Assembly: GCF_001540865.1 (NCBI RefSeq)
Contig: NC_033645.1
Coordinates: 1,866,182-1,930,181, forward strand
Reading direction: 5' to 3'
Length of the DNA: 64,000 bases
DNA from: Ananas comosus
Taxonomy: Eukaryota > Streptophyta > Magnoliopsida > Poales > Bromeliaceae
Part shown: one piece after another, positions 30,111 to 40,208 of the stretch
Layout of the letters: each line of letters begins with the position of its first letter
Numbering within the stretch: the stretch's first letter is position 1
Position numbers and translations under genes: made by a program
Notes under the pieces: model-generated
Databases searched by the model: none
Seen by the model: the letters and a program-made list of their open reading frames with translations, nothing else
Told to the model about the DNA's origin: nothing

Positions 30111-30745
30111 ACAATAAATATTTAATATTTTTTAAATTAAAATTAAATTTCTGATGTACTAAATTTTAAAAATCTGTTATCTATATAGTTAGTGATCAAT
30201 AAAAAATAACATTAGAGAAAAAAATATATTATTAGGTTATGAAGTACGGAAAATAAAATTCATGGTTTTTGCTAGTTTGTGGTTCAAAAGTTGTATTTAA
30301 CTATTTTATAATATCATATGTATTTTTATCTAAAAATCTATTATTAAATAAGATGCTAAAGTAAATTTTTTTGGTAACCGCGGATAGTTAAATGTAGCTT
30401 CGGAATCGAAGAATGATAAAAAAATATAAGCTAAATTACAAGACAATTAAGTTTAAATTTTGAATTGTAGAATGATAAAATAAAAAATAAAATAAATTAA
30501 TCATAGCAGTGCATATTGAAATTTTATTTATTTATTTTCTTAATCACTTTTTTTTTTTTGATAAAGTGTCAGCTAGAGATCGATTTATTTACAGTAAATA
30601 TATTTTGACATTTATGCAAATTGATTAGTCAATATTAGTAGGAATTAAAAATTTCACCAGCTAGAACATTTAACTGAAATTTTTTTATCTATAAAGCATA
30701 GAATAATAATACTAGTGAAATCTCTCTTATCTTATTTTCTTAAAA

Positions 30746-31069
30746 GGTAAACTTCAAATACCACCTCTGTGGTTTCGCACCTCCTCATTTTAATACCCAG
30801 TGGTTTAAAGTGTATTAAGTTAGTGCCATGTGGTTTTATTTTTATCTTTTCGTCAGCTTTTTCGTTAATATTTTATTAAATTATATACAAAAACTTCAAA
30901 TATCTCACCTAGTTTTAATTTTGTCACTGATTTAACGAAAAAAAATAGTAAAATAGATAATAAAAAGATAAAAATGAAAACACACAATACTAAATTGATA
31001 TAATTTAAACCACATAATACTAAAATGAGAAAGTGTGAAACTATATAGGTGGTATTTGAAGTTTTTCTT
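30746..31069. mobile_element. Foldback MITE, same family as 28471-28839 (copy 2)
   Basis: The ends read GGTAAACTTCAAATACCACC and, inverted, GAAAAACTTCAAATACCACC. Inverted similarity extends inward about 85 bases through TGGTTTAAAGTGTATTAAG. The flanks TTCTTAAAA (30737-30745) and TCCTTAAAA (31070-31078) form a 9-bp target duplication with one mismatch. There is no transposase. Confidence 0.7.
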
Positions 31070-31330
31070 TCCTTAAAATTCTTAAAATAGAATTTTATCC
31101 CAACGTGCACCGGGTCCATTACATAATTTTTAACTCGCATGTGCACGTTTCGCTGCCGCGAAAGGTGCTTTCCTCGTTGCTTCCGCTTTATTGTTACCGG
31201 AAACAACAGCCCACAGAAACCCAAAAAAGAAAGGTAAAAAAATAAAATAAAAAAACACATTTTCCTAAACCGTTCTTTCCCCAACCCCTCTTTCCCTTTC
31301 CCTTTTCCCCTTCCAAATCCCTCGAACCCG

Positions 31331-31350
31331 AACCCTAACCCTAACCCTAG
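31331..31350 (+). promoter_or_regulatory. Telo-box cluster in the bHLH leader
   Basis: Three consecutive AACCCTA-type units lie about 120 bases upstream of the bHLH start codon. Short telo-boxes (AAACCCTAA) are frequent in 5' regions of plant genes and recruit TRB-type proteins. A true telomere tract would be far longer. Confidence 0.55.
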
Positions 31351-31467
31351 CATTTTCTCGGATCCCCTCTACCACGCGGCCTCTTCTTCGTCTTCTTCTT
31401 TTTCCTCCCTGTCGAGGTGCGATTGCGCCTTCGCTTCGGGCTCAGAGGGGGGCCGCTTCGATCGAGC

Positions 31468-33653
31468 ATGGCGTCGGATGCGATCGACGATTACTGGATC
31501 GACGGGGAAGGATCGGACGGGGAGCTCCGGTGCGCCCTCGAGAGCTTCTGCGACGTGGCCGCGCCCGCGCCCTCCGCGCACGCCGGGTATGGCCGTCGAA
31601 GCTTCCCCCCCTCCCCGTCCTTTTGATTAGCGTGCTTGTGTTGTGGGATCGATCGGTTCGAGGGATTCGAATGGGGTTTTTATGGTGCTTAGATTTGAAT
31701 TCGATCGTTTTTGTTTAAATTTTGGCGAGTCGTATAGGTGTTTGATGGGGTTTGATGCGAAAATTGTGACAGGATTGGGGTGGAGGAGTCGTATGGAGGT
31801 GTTTGTTGTCTCGACCAAACGAGCTCGAGGAAAAGGTATAATTGTTTTTCAGTATATTGTTTTTTGGTATGTTAATTTTACAGTAATTTATTAATTTATG
31901 GCACTTGTGCAAACTTTAATTTGATTTTTTTTTTTCAAAAAATTGATCACATCTTTCAATCTGTTTGGACAAATTTGTTCTTTTTATTCAATATCAGTAT
32001 ATCACTAGTTGTTTGTGATGAATTAGGTTTTTGAAATCTCTCTGAGTAAATAGTTTCAATTTACCTGATTCACAGATGTAAATGGGTTTTATTTTGAGAG
32101 AAAAATAATGATTATATTTATCAAGGTTGTGAGGTTGGTATCCAATTTTGTTGCCCATAATATTGGAACCAAAAAAAAAACTGTTAAATTAGTAATTATT
32201 TATTCTTGTAGAGGTCAAAGAAGGAGAAAACTTTGACCTGGACATGCTGCTAGTTCTATTGCAAAGCTAATGCACTTATCCATTTAATTTTAAATAATAA
32301 GCACCATTGAAAACATCACATGCTTTTATAAATTCCTTTCTTTATTTTGGTCACTAGTAATGCTTAAACCATGCAAAGGTGAAAATTGTTAATTTTCAGT
32401 TTACCATGCATCGATATATTCAACATAAATGACATCATGTTTTCTTTTTAGATTATTATAGCTAGGAGAAAGTGTAGGAAAACTCATGCTATTTCACTAA
32501 TAAATTTTGCAGGGCAAGAGATGAATCATGCACAGGATCCAAGTCCAAGGCTTGCCGTGAGAAAATGCGGCGGGATAGGCTTAATGATAGGTACTTTCAC
32601 TTTTTCAATAAGAGTGGAAAATATGAGATGCATATGAACTACTGTTGAAATGATGATATGTTTCAACTAAGTGTTGTTGATCTGTAGGTTTCTGGAATTA
32701 AGCTCAATCCTCGATCCTGGTAGACCGCCGAAATCTGATAAGGCAAGCATTTTGAGTGACGCAGCTCGTGTAGTGGCACAGTTGAGAAATGAAGCCAAAC
32801 AACTTAAGGAATCAAATGAAAAGTTTCAAGAAACAATCAAAGATTTGAAGGTCTTATTCTGTCATATGACTTAGCTCGTAATTTGTTCTTTTTTTTCGGG
32901 TACAAAAAAAAGCTGATTGATTTACTGAAATTATGTGTTACTTTCTTTTCTATGTTCATTTACATTGGTCTATTGCTTTCTTTATATGCTTATTATTGCC
33001 TTTGAGAATCGATACATGCCAGATTTGATGCTAAGTAATGCCTTTCCAAGTTTAATACATTAATGTTCTGCTAAACTGATGCATCATGGTTAGTTTACTG
33101 TTTAGGGAAACCAGTTCGGTTATGATCAATTTATCTGGAATATACATAACCAGGTTTCAGATATTTGAAAAGCATTGGAAGATTAAAAAAACCTAGACTT
33201 TAGGATAGATTTAAATAAGTAAGAAGGGTCATGTTGGAAAGAACAGTGAAATTATTTGCTTATCACTTGTTTTTTTCCTCCCCAATCTTTTGTCGCACGT
33301 ATAGAATGAACTGAATTAAGCTAGTCCTAAGCTGACTGATCTGTATCTTCATGATATGATGATAGGTGGAGAAAAATGAGCTTCGAGATGAGAAGACGAG
33401 GTTAAAGGCCGAGAAGGAGAGATTAGAGCAAATGGTAAAGGCCGTGAGTGCTCCTCCAACAGGATTTGTGCCGCACCCAATGGCTTTCCATCCGGCTGCT
33501 GCTGCTCCTATATTTGCTCCGCATGGTCAAGCCCCAGGAAACAAAGCCGCCGCTCCGGTTGCTGCATATCCCGGTGTCGCCATGTGGCAATGGTTGCCAC
33601 CTGCTGTTCTGGATACGACGCAGGACGCCAAACTCTGGCCTCCCAACGCATAA
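31468..33653 (+). CDS. bHLH transcription factor, class IVc (ILR3/bHLH105-like)
   Basis: Four exons, 31468-31586, 32513-32590, 32688-32850 and 33366-33653, give 215 residues with phases 2, 1 and 0 respected. The basic region reads KACREKMRRDRLNDRFLEL and helix 2 SDKASILSDAARVVAQLR (about residues 54-105). A leucine-zipper-like stretch follows (ELRDEKTRLKAEKERLEQM), and the conserved C-terminus ends AAYPGVAMWQWLPP. This arrangement is that of the IVc group (bHLH34/104/105/115), which dimerise and activate iron-deficiency genes in the nucleus and are targets of BTS-type E3 ligases. The acidic N-terminus begins MASDAIDDYWIDGEG. The start is the first ATG in frame with the first exon. The group is secure; the exact orthologue is not. 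Confidence 0.93.
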
Positions 33654-34208
33654 GCCCAAAAGACAAAGCTGGCTATATCATTTCTGTTTTTATTTTTTCT
33701 TTCTGACTCCTATGGTTTTCTCTCTAGCTGTTTCTTTAGTATGTTGGGTCTCTGACAAGAACGAATGTGCATATCTGCTCTCATTGTCATCGCATGTGGC
33801 GACCATAATGTGACATTTTAAATTGATTTGTTCAGTTGCGAGGATAGTTGTTCGCTATTCAATATCTTGGGCCATTAAACTTTAATGTAGATTGCTCTGT
33901 TTTCATTAGTTTCCTCTTCTAATATTCATAGGAGGCTTACTATCAAGAATTAGAAATAAGCATTTCACTTATAATCACGGTGCGCAGAAGATTTAAGTGT
34001 TTTCTCCTAATGGTGTCATATTTTGTGTCCTGTTATCTTTCAATTCTCTCTTGTTTAGTGTACTTTTATACTGCAATTTCCTGTTTTGTCTCAAGTCTTT
34101 GATACCTCTTCTCTGCTGATGAAGCAAATTTAGTGTACTCACAAATATCAACTTGAAAGAGGAATAAACACATTCTTTTACAGAATATTCATGCGAATGC
34201 TCCCAATT
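33654..34208. other. Convergent 3' regions of the bHLH and PPR genes
   Basis: The stretch between the bHLH stop codon and the PPR stop codon holds the 3' UTRs of both genes. It is T-rich near the bHLH end, and no additional gene is seen. Confidence 0.55.
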
Positions 34209-35780
34209 TCAAATTACATCCACTGCAACTAACCAGAGAGAACTACTCGGCTCAAAACCCTCCATCTTCATAATCCCTATCAATCCATCTAACACTTCAT
34301 AAACATCCTTAGATTGGGAATGTGACCCATCCAATGCAATAAACTCATGCACAACACCACCCACTTCTATCCAGCTGCACCCACTACTCTTCTCTACCTT
34401 TCTCCCCTTCATACTCTTCCTAACATTAGCAGCTTCCTCCCACTTCCTAGAGAGAGCGTGCATGTTAGCTACCATAGCATATTTACCACTATCATATGGC
34501 TCCATATCAATAAGATGCTTCCCTATTCTCTCGCCCAACTCATAATCCTTGTGCACTAAGCAAGCACCTAGCAAAGCTCCCCAAAGAGCACTGCTTGGCT
34601 CCATGGGCATGCTTTTTATCACACACAACGCCTCCTCTAGCCGCCCCGCTCGCCCTAACATGTCGATCATGCAACCGTAATGCTCCAACTTTGGTTTTAC
34701 CCCGTAATCCTTGAACATGTTTTCGAAGAAAACTCGCCCTTGGTCCACTAATCCACTGTGAGCACACGCACTAAGAAGAGCTATGAGCGTTACCTCGTTC
34801 GGTGCTATCCTTTCCTTCAACATCCGATCGAAGAGATCCAAGCACTCCAATCCACGTCCATTCATCGCCAACCCGTTGATCAAAGCGGTCCATGGGTACA
34901 CGTCCTTTCGAGGCAATTTCTCAAACACGGCAAAAGCATCATCAACGCACCCGCATTTCGCGTACAAGTCAATCAAAGCTGTCCCGACAAACGAATTCAA
35001 CTCCAATCTGTTCCTCTCGACATACGCATGTATCCACTTCCCTTGATCCAACGCCCCAAGTTGCGTGCAAGCTGTGAGAGCGCTAGTGAGTGTAACCTGA
35101 TTTGGCTTCACCCCTTCGGCGAGCATGGCCTGTGACACAAAAAGAGCTTCCTTGAACAGCCCGCACCGCTCATACCCCGCGATCAACGCGCCCCAAGAGA
35201 CGATACCTCTGTAAGGCATTTCGTCAAACACCTTCTTAGCCTCGTCAATTTCTCCGCATTTCGCATACATATCAACAAGAGCAGTACCTACAAACGAATC
35301 CCTCCTCACCCTCCCACAAGCTACGTAAAACCCATGAACGCATTTCCCAAACCACACGTCCCCGACCACTCCACTCCCCTTGAGAACGCTCACAACGGTC
35401 ACCCCATCAATGTCAACGCCGGTTGACCTCATCAGTTTGAAAAGGGTCAAACCCTCCATTGCTCGGTTGTTCTCCACGTACCCGTGAATCATCGCGTCCC
35501 AAGTAATGTAATCTCTCCTGGAACATCGGTCGAACAGCTTCTGCGCGGAGCGCAAGTCGCGGCTTTTGGCGTAAGCCGAGACCAGGGAGTTGTGGACGAA
35601 GGAGTCGGAGTCGAACCCGAATTTGAGGATTTGGGCGTGGATTTGAGTTGGGCTCCGCGCGCCGGAGTTGGAAACTGCTTTTAGGAGAAGGGGGTACGTG
35701 TGCTTGGTGGGAGAAGCACCTTCGCGGAGCTTTTGGGTGTGGATGGAAATGGCTATGGAGCAGCGGTGGTGGGATCGCAT
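34209..35780 (-). CDS. PLS-class pentatricopeptide repeat protein, E+ type
   Basis: A single intronless frame of 523 residues, which is normal for plant PPR genes. Successive P, L and S motifs run from about residue 25 to 390, for example FVHNSLVSAYAKSRDLRSA, TWDAMIHGYVENNRAMEG, FVGTALVDMYAKCGEIDEA and the equivalent ALIDLYAKCGCVDDA. They are followed by the E and E+ region (GCSWIEVGGVVHEFIALDGS) ending a few residues later. There is no DYW deaminase domain. Such proteins bind organellar RNA sequence-specifically and recruit a DYW partner for C-to-U editing in mitochondria or plastids; target and organelle cannot be read here. The N-terminus is short and lacks an obvious transit peptide, so the true start could lie further upstream. 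It is divergent from the MED32-like gene, with 365 bases between start codons. Confidence 0.92.
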   Translation of the reverse strand: MRSHHRCSIAISIHTQKLREGASPTKHTYPLLLKAVSNSGARSPTQIHAQILKFGFDSDSFVHNSLVSAYAKSRDLRSAQKLFDRCSRRDYITWDAMIHGYVENNRAMEGLTLFKLMRSTGVDIDGVTVVSVLKGSGVVGDVWFGKCVHGFYVACGRVRRDSFVGTALVDMYAKCGEIDEAKKVFDEMPYRGIVSWGALIAGYERCGLFKEALFVSQAMLAEGVKPNQVTLTSALTACTQLGALDQGKWIHAYVERNRLELNSFVGTALIDLYAKCGCVDDAFAVFEKLPRKDVYPWTALINGLAMNGRGLECLDLFDRMLKERIAPNEVTLIALLSACAHSGLVDQGRVFFENMFKDYGVKPKLEHYGCMIDMLGRAGRLEEALCVIKSMPMEPSSALWGALLGACLVHKDYELGERIGKHLIDMEPYDSGKYAMVANMHALSRKWEEAANVRKSMKGRKVEKSSGCSWIEVGGVVHEFIALDGSHSQSKDVYEVLDGLIGIMKMEGFEPSSSLWLVAVDVI

Positions 35781-36049
35781 GGAAGACTCGCGACGTCGAG
35801 TCGTAGCCCGTTCGCTTTTGCTCTCATTTTTTCGGTTGCGTACGCGGATGATTCAAAATTGGGTGGACCGAGTCTACCACCTAAAACCGTGGACCAGTAT
35901 TCTACGCAGAGTATAATTCTGTTCATTCGTAAAACTGTTTACTGATCAATGATCATAGACATCTCAATAGCGACGCATGGAATTTCCCGCGCTAAACTTC
36001 CTGCCTAAAAGTTTTTGATTTTTTTTTTTTTTGTTTTCAAATTCGTGTG

Positions 36050-36096
36050 TATAAAAAGCAATTCAGTGTTGAATATTCGCATTAATCCAAAAGTTT

Positions 36097-36125
<29 letters not shown>
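36050..36125 (+). promoter_or_regulatory. TATA box and (AG)n leader of the MED32-like gene
   Basis: TATAAAAA lies at 36050-36057, 90 bases before the start codon. An (AG)n tract at 36097-36125 falls inside the predicted 5' UTR and ends 20 bases before the ATG. Confidence 0.65.
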
Positions 36126-36128
<3 letters not shown>

Positions 36129-36145
36129 GGGGAAGGGTTTGAGTG

Positions 36146-36661
36146 ATGGATCGCCTCGTCGACGAGATGAGCGAGGCGTACAAGAACCTCGCGGCGGCGG
36201 CGGTGATCGAGGCGAGAGTCGCCGCCGACGCCGGTGGCGGCGAGGTGCCGAGGACGGCGGCGTACGTCGCCGCCCTCGAGGAGCTGAAGGAGCGGTGGGA
36301 GCTCTTCGGGGCGTCGTGCGATCGCGCGGAGGGGGCGATCGACGAGGCGAAGCGGCGGGCCGAGTGCGGGCTCTTCTTCCCCGACGCCGCGGCGGCGGCG
36401 GCGGCGGCGATGGAGGAGGAGGGGAAGGGGAGCGCCGCGATGGGCCATGGCGTGGGGGAGGTGGATGGTCCGATCGCGGCGAGAGAGAATGCCGTGGGGG
36501 ATGATGTCGATCTCCATGACCTCATGGAGATCGTGGATGCTTGGATCGTGGTGGATGAGGAGGTGATAGAGGTGGCGGCGATGGAGAAGAAGGCGGAGGG
36601 GGCGCCTCCGTCCGCGCCGGGATCGGAGCAGGAGGAGGAGCAATTAGGGTTTAAGAAGTGA
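36146..36661 (+). CDS. Mediator subunit 32-like protein
   Basis: One exon of 171 residues. The N-terminal 75 residues resemble MED32: it starts MDRLVDEMSEAYKNLAAAAV and contains ALEELKERWELFGASCDRAE and a following helix IDEAKRRAECGL. In plants MED32 belongs to the tail of the nuclear Mediator complex. After an alanine run (near residue 86) the second half is acidic (DDVDLHDLMEIVDAWIVVDEEV) and does not match what I know of MED32, so this may be a diverged paralogue. The start is the first ATG after the (AG)n leader. A (TC)n tract begins 18 bases after the stop. The very GC-rich codon use is typical of monocot short genes. The family call is moderate; an alternative is an uncharacterised coiled-coil protein. 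Confidence 0.6.
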   Translation: MDRLVDEMSEAYKNLAAAAVIEARVAADAGGGEVPRTAAYVAALEELKERWELFGASCDRAEGAIDEAKRRAECGLFFPDAAAAAAAAMEEEGKGSAAMGHGVGEVDGPIAARENAVGDDVDLHDLMEIVDAWIVVDEEVIEVAAMEKKAEGAPPSAPGSEQEEEQLGFKK

Positions 36662-36676
36662 CCATTCATATAATAG

Positions 36677-36678
<2 letters not shown>

Positions 36679-36710
<32 letters not shown>
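36679..36710 (+). repeat. (TC)16 tract after the MED32-like stop codon
   Basis: An uninterrupted TC repeat in the probable 3' UTR. It is complementary to the (AG)n tract in the 5' UTR of the same gene. Confidence 0.95.
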
Positions 36711-36712
<2 letters not shown>

Positions 36713-36884
36713 GTTCTTGCGAATTATATGCATAGGTTTGCTCCGCTTTACGCTTCACACTCCTTAAAACTCCCCCCTCGTATAGGGTTTGATATACGGG
36801 TGTTTTCCAAATTGAAAACGTAATAGCACACGAAAGCTAATGCGCACGCTTGTTCCTCGTGTTTCTTTCCTAATTGTATTGTGG

Positions 36885-37055
36885 GGAATTATTGCCTACA
36901 CCTGGTGCGTCCGTACTTTCTTGCGCTGCACATTTTGCTATCCTGATTTCTGCATGTTTTAATTTAAAATTTGGGGAGCAATGAGATGTGATGGAGAGTA
37001 CAAGATTGGCCGGTGTGTGGTAGTACAGATGCACTAGGTGCAAGCAATAATTTCT
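36885..37055. mobile_element. Short MITE with about 31-bp inverted ends (copy 1)
   Basis: The left end GAATTATTGCCTACACCTGG and the right end, reverse-complemented, GAAATTATTGCTTGCACCTA pair over about 31 bases, continuing through GTGCRTCYGTACT. The core is about 110 bases and non-coding. Another element with the same ends lies at 48375-48715. Confidence 0.65.
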
Positions 37056-37072
37056 ATACTCTCCTAATTTAG

Positions 37073-37275
37073 GGCCTGTTTGTTTATGATGAAGTGGAAG
37101 AGAGAAGTCCCTAGTGCAAGATGATGAACATCTTATATATATCTAGTTAGATGTGTATTTTTTGAAACTCGGATATTGTTATATGGAACTCTACATTGCT
37201 CTCCCAAGTACAATGTCTAGTTCTACAAAATCGTGAAATCGCTGCACTCAAGAGTGGAATTTCCAAACACGCCAT
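37073..37275. mobile_element. Possible hAT-type MITE
   Basis: The left end AGGGCCTGTTTGTTTATG is roughly inverted at the right end (CCAAACACGCCATA). The interior has no gene. A target duplication was not found, so this is tentative. Confidence 0.35.
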
Positions 37276-37658
37276 AAGTAGTAGTGGTTAGTTACCGATA
37301 ACGCACACTCTCTTTGAGTGCAAATGAGTCTAACAGGAGCGAAATAAGCTATATTTTCTTGATAAAAAAGATGTATTTAAAGAAATGAAGGTATAATATC
37401 TTATATTTTCCCAATGAAAACATGTATCCTCGAAGAATGAAGGTATTATATTTTGTAGTTTCTTAAGCAAAGTTGCTTCAAATCCTTGCTGGGACTCAGA
37501 TTCTGAACAAAATTGGAACCAGAAAAACTGAAGAAATTGGATAGTCTAGTCCCGTAGCAAAGATTGTTACATGTATTATTACCACAATAAAGGGAAGTTT
37601 ATTCTTATTCTGTTCAATTAAACCAGCATCAGATAAGGCAAAAGTTTAATAGTCTCAA

Positions 37659-37758
<100 letters not shown>

Positions 37759-37934
37759 TTTTACAGCATTTGCCAGGTGAATCATGGGATGAGAAAATCT
37801 AACTTGGTAATGATCATATTTCACAAGAGAAAGATACCCGCAGGTAACATGAGAAACATGCTCCTACGATGCTCCTCAGAGCTTAATGGCCTTGCCCGGA
37901 TTTCCGTGTTTGAATCGCATGCTCTGGCTAGAAA

Positions 37935-39912
37935 TCACGACGAAGCACTCACGGTGGTGAGTTTTTCTTGAAGCTTCGCAACACGAGCCTGTAGAATGAA
38001 GCAAGTAAGCATCATATTCTCAGTTTTGTGGGGTGCGAGTTTACTTATGCACTACTGGAAAGTCAGTTATCTAATAAATATTCTTTAGTTAACTGCACTT
38101 TGGTGACTGGGCTTTGGAGGTGCAGCAGAATCAAAGGTGGTGTTATAGGGCGTTCGGAACTTACTACTATCGCCACCCTATGGTGGACTATTTGGTTGGA
38201 GCGTAATATGAGAGTGGTCGAGCATAAAAAATATAACTCGAGCCAATTGCTGCAGCAGGCCCGTGAGCTTAGACACTTGTGGATAGAGTTCTACACTTAG
38301 TTTAGTGTGTGTGCGCGCGTGTGTGTACGTTTGTTTTTTTTTTTTTTTTTTCTTCGAGGTCCAGTTGTCTCAGTATGTTGCTTAGTTTACCTTCTTTATG
38401 AATAAAATGGTAGCATGCTACCTTCTCTCAAAAAAAAAAAAAAAAATCATAAATGCATAGAGGAGATATGATTTCATTATTCTTCTTTGCTACAACAAAA
38501 GACCAGGGTAGATCCAACCTTGAATGATTTGGAACGACGAAGCAAAGGATCGAGATGCAAAGCAGTTGAATATGCTTTCTCTGCAGCATCCCACTCCTCC
38601 ATAGCAAGGAATGCGTCGCCTTGTGATAGATAAGCCTACAAAACATTGTTCATAGCGTGATGCCTATAATTTGCATTTATCCATCTACTGGGAAATTCGA
38701 ACACAAAATCCTCAACCCAGAAAAGTAAAATTCGACGGAAATACTCCATTACGATTAGCACAGTTATTGTCTTTTTCGCTGGACAATCAGGGCAGAAACA
38801 GGGTCAGATAACCCGTAACAACAGAAACTTATATTGCAACTCTATTCCCATACTCGTAGAAAGTTATTACTAAGTTTCATTTTCACATTCATCCATATCA
38901 ACAACTATATGTTGGTAATACCTGCGGATAATCGGGAGCGATTTTAGATGCTTCAGTGGCATCTGCAAGAGCACCAGCAATGTTCCCTATTGCCAATCTC
39001 GCAGCAGATCTGCGTATACAGTAACCTTCTTTAGTCACCCAACAATACTGTACGAAATATACCAATAATGCTCTAAAAAGCAAATCAGAAACTATGTTCT
39101 CAAGATAAAAATGTTAATAAACCATTAATTAGTTAATCATCTACGATAATCAAAGTATAGAGATCCTTTTTATTCTTATGTGATGGATACATGACATACC
39201 TGCTCCTGTACATAAAATGCAGGCCTCCAGAAGGATTTAGATCAATGGCCTACGACGAGAAACCAAAATTATCAAATTAATTAGTTGAAATGGAAAACAA
39301 CCCCCTATCATCTATCACTTAGCTCACAAAAGATTAGTAACTTTTTCTAAATTTTTTTCCGCTACATGTATGCAATCTGAGATATTCGATCGATTTTTTT
39401 TTTTTTTTTTAAATTTTCAGGACCTGGGAGAGCAGGGTTTCGGCCTCGGCGGGGCTCCCCCGCTCGAGCTCGTCCTCCCCCTTCTTCCTCAGCGCGAGCG
39501 CCTCGAGATTCGCCCGGGGGTCGAAGCGGGGCCCGCAGAGGTCGGCGAGGAGCTGGGCGGCGCGCGCGGGGGTGCCGCAGTGGCCGACGAGGGCGCCGCG
39601 CGGGAGCACGGCGAGGTTGGGCCCGGCGCCGCAGCGGCCGAGGCACCCGCACGCGGCCACGGCGACCCCGGCCGGGGCCAGCCCCGCGAGCGCCGCGAGG
39701 ACCCCGCGCGAGCCCTGGCGCGCGCACGTCCGGTTCACGCAAACCCTAATCTCCACCGCCTCCTCCTCCTCCTCCTCCGCCGCCGCCGCCGCCGCCGCTG
39801 GGGCCGGCGCACTCCGCCGAGTTCGGAGCCTCGCTCGCCGCGAGCGGGAACGACGATGGTGGGGTGATGAAGGGGTTCGGAGAGAGCAGTGGTTGGGTAA
39901 GCTCATCTCCAT
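37935..39912 (-). CDS. TPR protein with thioredoxin-like [2Fe-2S] ferredoxin domain
   Basis: Five exons on the minus strand, 39912-39424, 39249-39200, 39009-38922, 38635-38519 and 37988-37935, give 265 residues in frame. The Arg/Ser-rich N-terminus (about 40 residues) looks like a plastid transit peptide. A polyalanine and polyglutamate stretch follows. A thioredoxin-fold ferredoxin-like domain then carries Cys58 and Cys63 (CVNRTC) and Cys90 and Cys94 (CLGRC), with AGPNLAVLP after them. From about 140 onward are TPR helices: LEALALRKKGEDELERG, RLAIGNIAGALADATEAS and AYLSQGDAFLAMEEWDAAEK. The family is known from plants but its job is not established; Fe-S binding plus a protein-binding scaffold in the plastid is inference. 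The gene starts in extremely GC-rich DNA. Its first intron uses a weak donor (GTCCTG). The last intron contains a LINE tail in antisense orientation. Confidence 0.85.
38017..38446 (+). mobile_element. 5'-truncated LINE 3' end with poly(A), in an intron
   Basis: The frame at 38028-38300 ends a protein whose last part, TTIATLWWTIWLERNMRVV and LRHLWIEFYT, resembles the C-terminus of plant LINE reverse transcriptase polyproteins. After the stop come a GT-rich stretch, AATAAAATGGTAGCATGCTA, TTCTCTC and a 17-A tail at 38430-38446. This is the 3' end of an L1-type retrotransposon copied into the last intron of the TPR gene, antisense to it. The left boundary is uncertain; ATCATA at 38011-38016 recurs after the A tail and may be the target duplication. 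The tail palindrome is shared with the SINE copies. Confidence 0.65.
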
Positions 39913-40208
39913 CGTTCGTTAATCACGGATGCTAACATACATATATACATAGTAAGATGCGGTGTGATTGACAAAGTCGTTACTTTTAGACTACGATAAT
40001 ATGGTTACCTACAGTCTACAGAATATACCGTAGAACTTTATACCGCAATGGCTTCATTTTCTCTCTATCCTACTCCGCAGATATTTTTTTTTTTTTTTTT
40101 TACTAACTAGACCTTCTGGAAGGTACTCATCAAGTTGAAGAGCATTTCAACGGAATCGTACTACCAAACTAGTGGCCATTATAAATTAGCAGTGACTATG
40201 GATATTGA

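Noticed and set aside
31331..31350. Telomere-like repeat
   Set aside because: Only three AACCCTA units just upstream of a gene; a promoter telo-box is the simpler reading.
36082..36669. Minus-strand frames of 182-195 codons over the MED32-like gene
   Set aside because: They are Ser/Arg repeats produced by GC-rich codons and the GA/CT tracts; the plus frame has a TATA box, leader and family-like helices.
39370..39867. 165-codon plus-strand frame over the TPR first exon, rich in Arg/Ala/Gly
   Set aside because: It is the antisense shadow of a very GC-rich exon; the minus frame has the ferredoxin cysteines and splices in frame to TPR exons.
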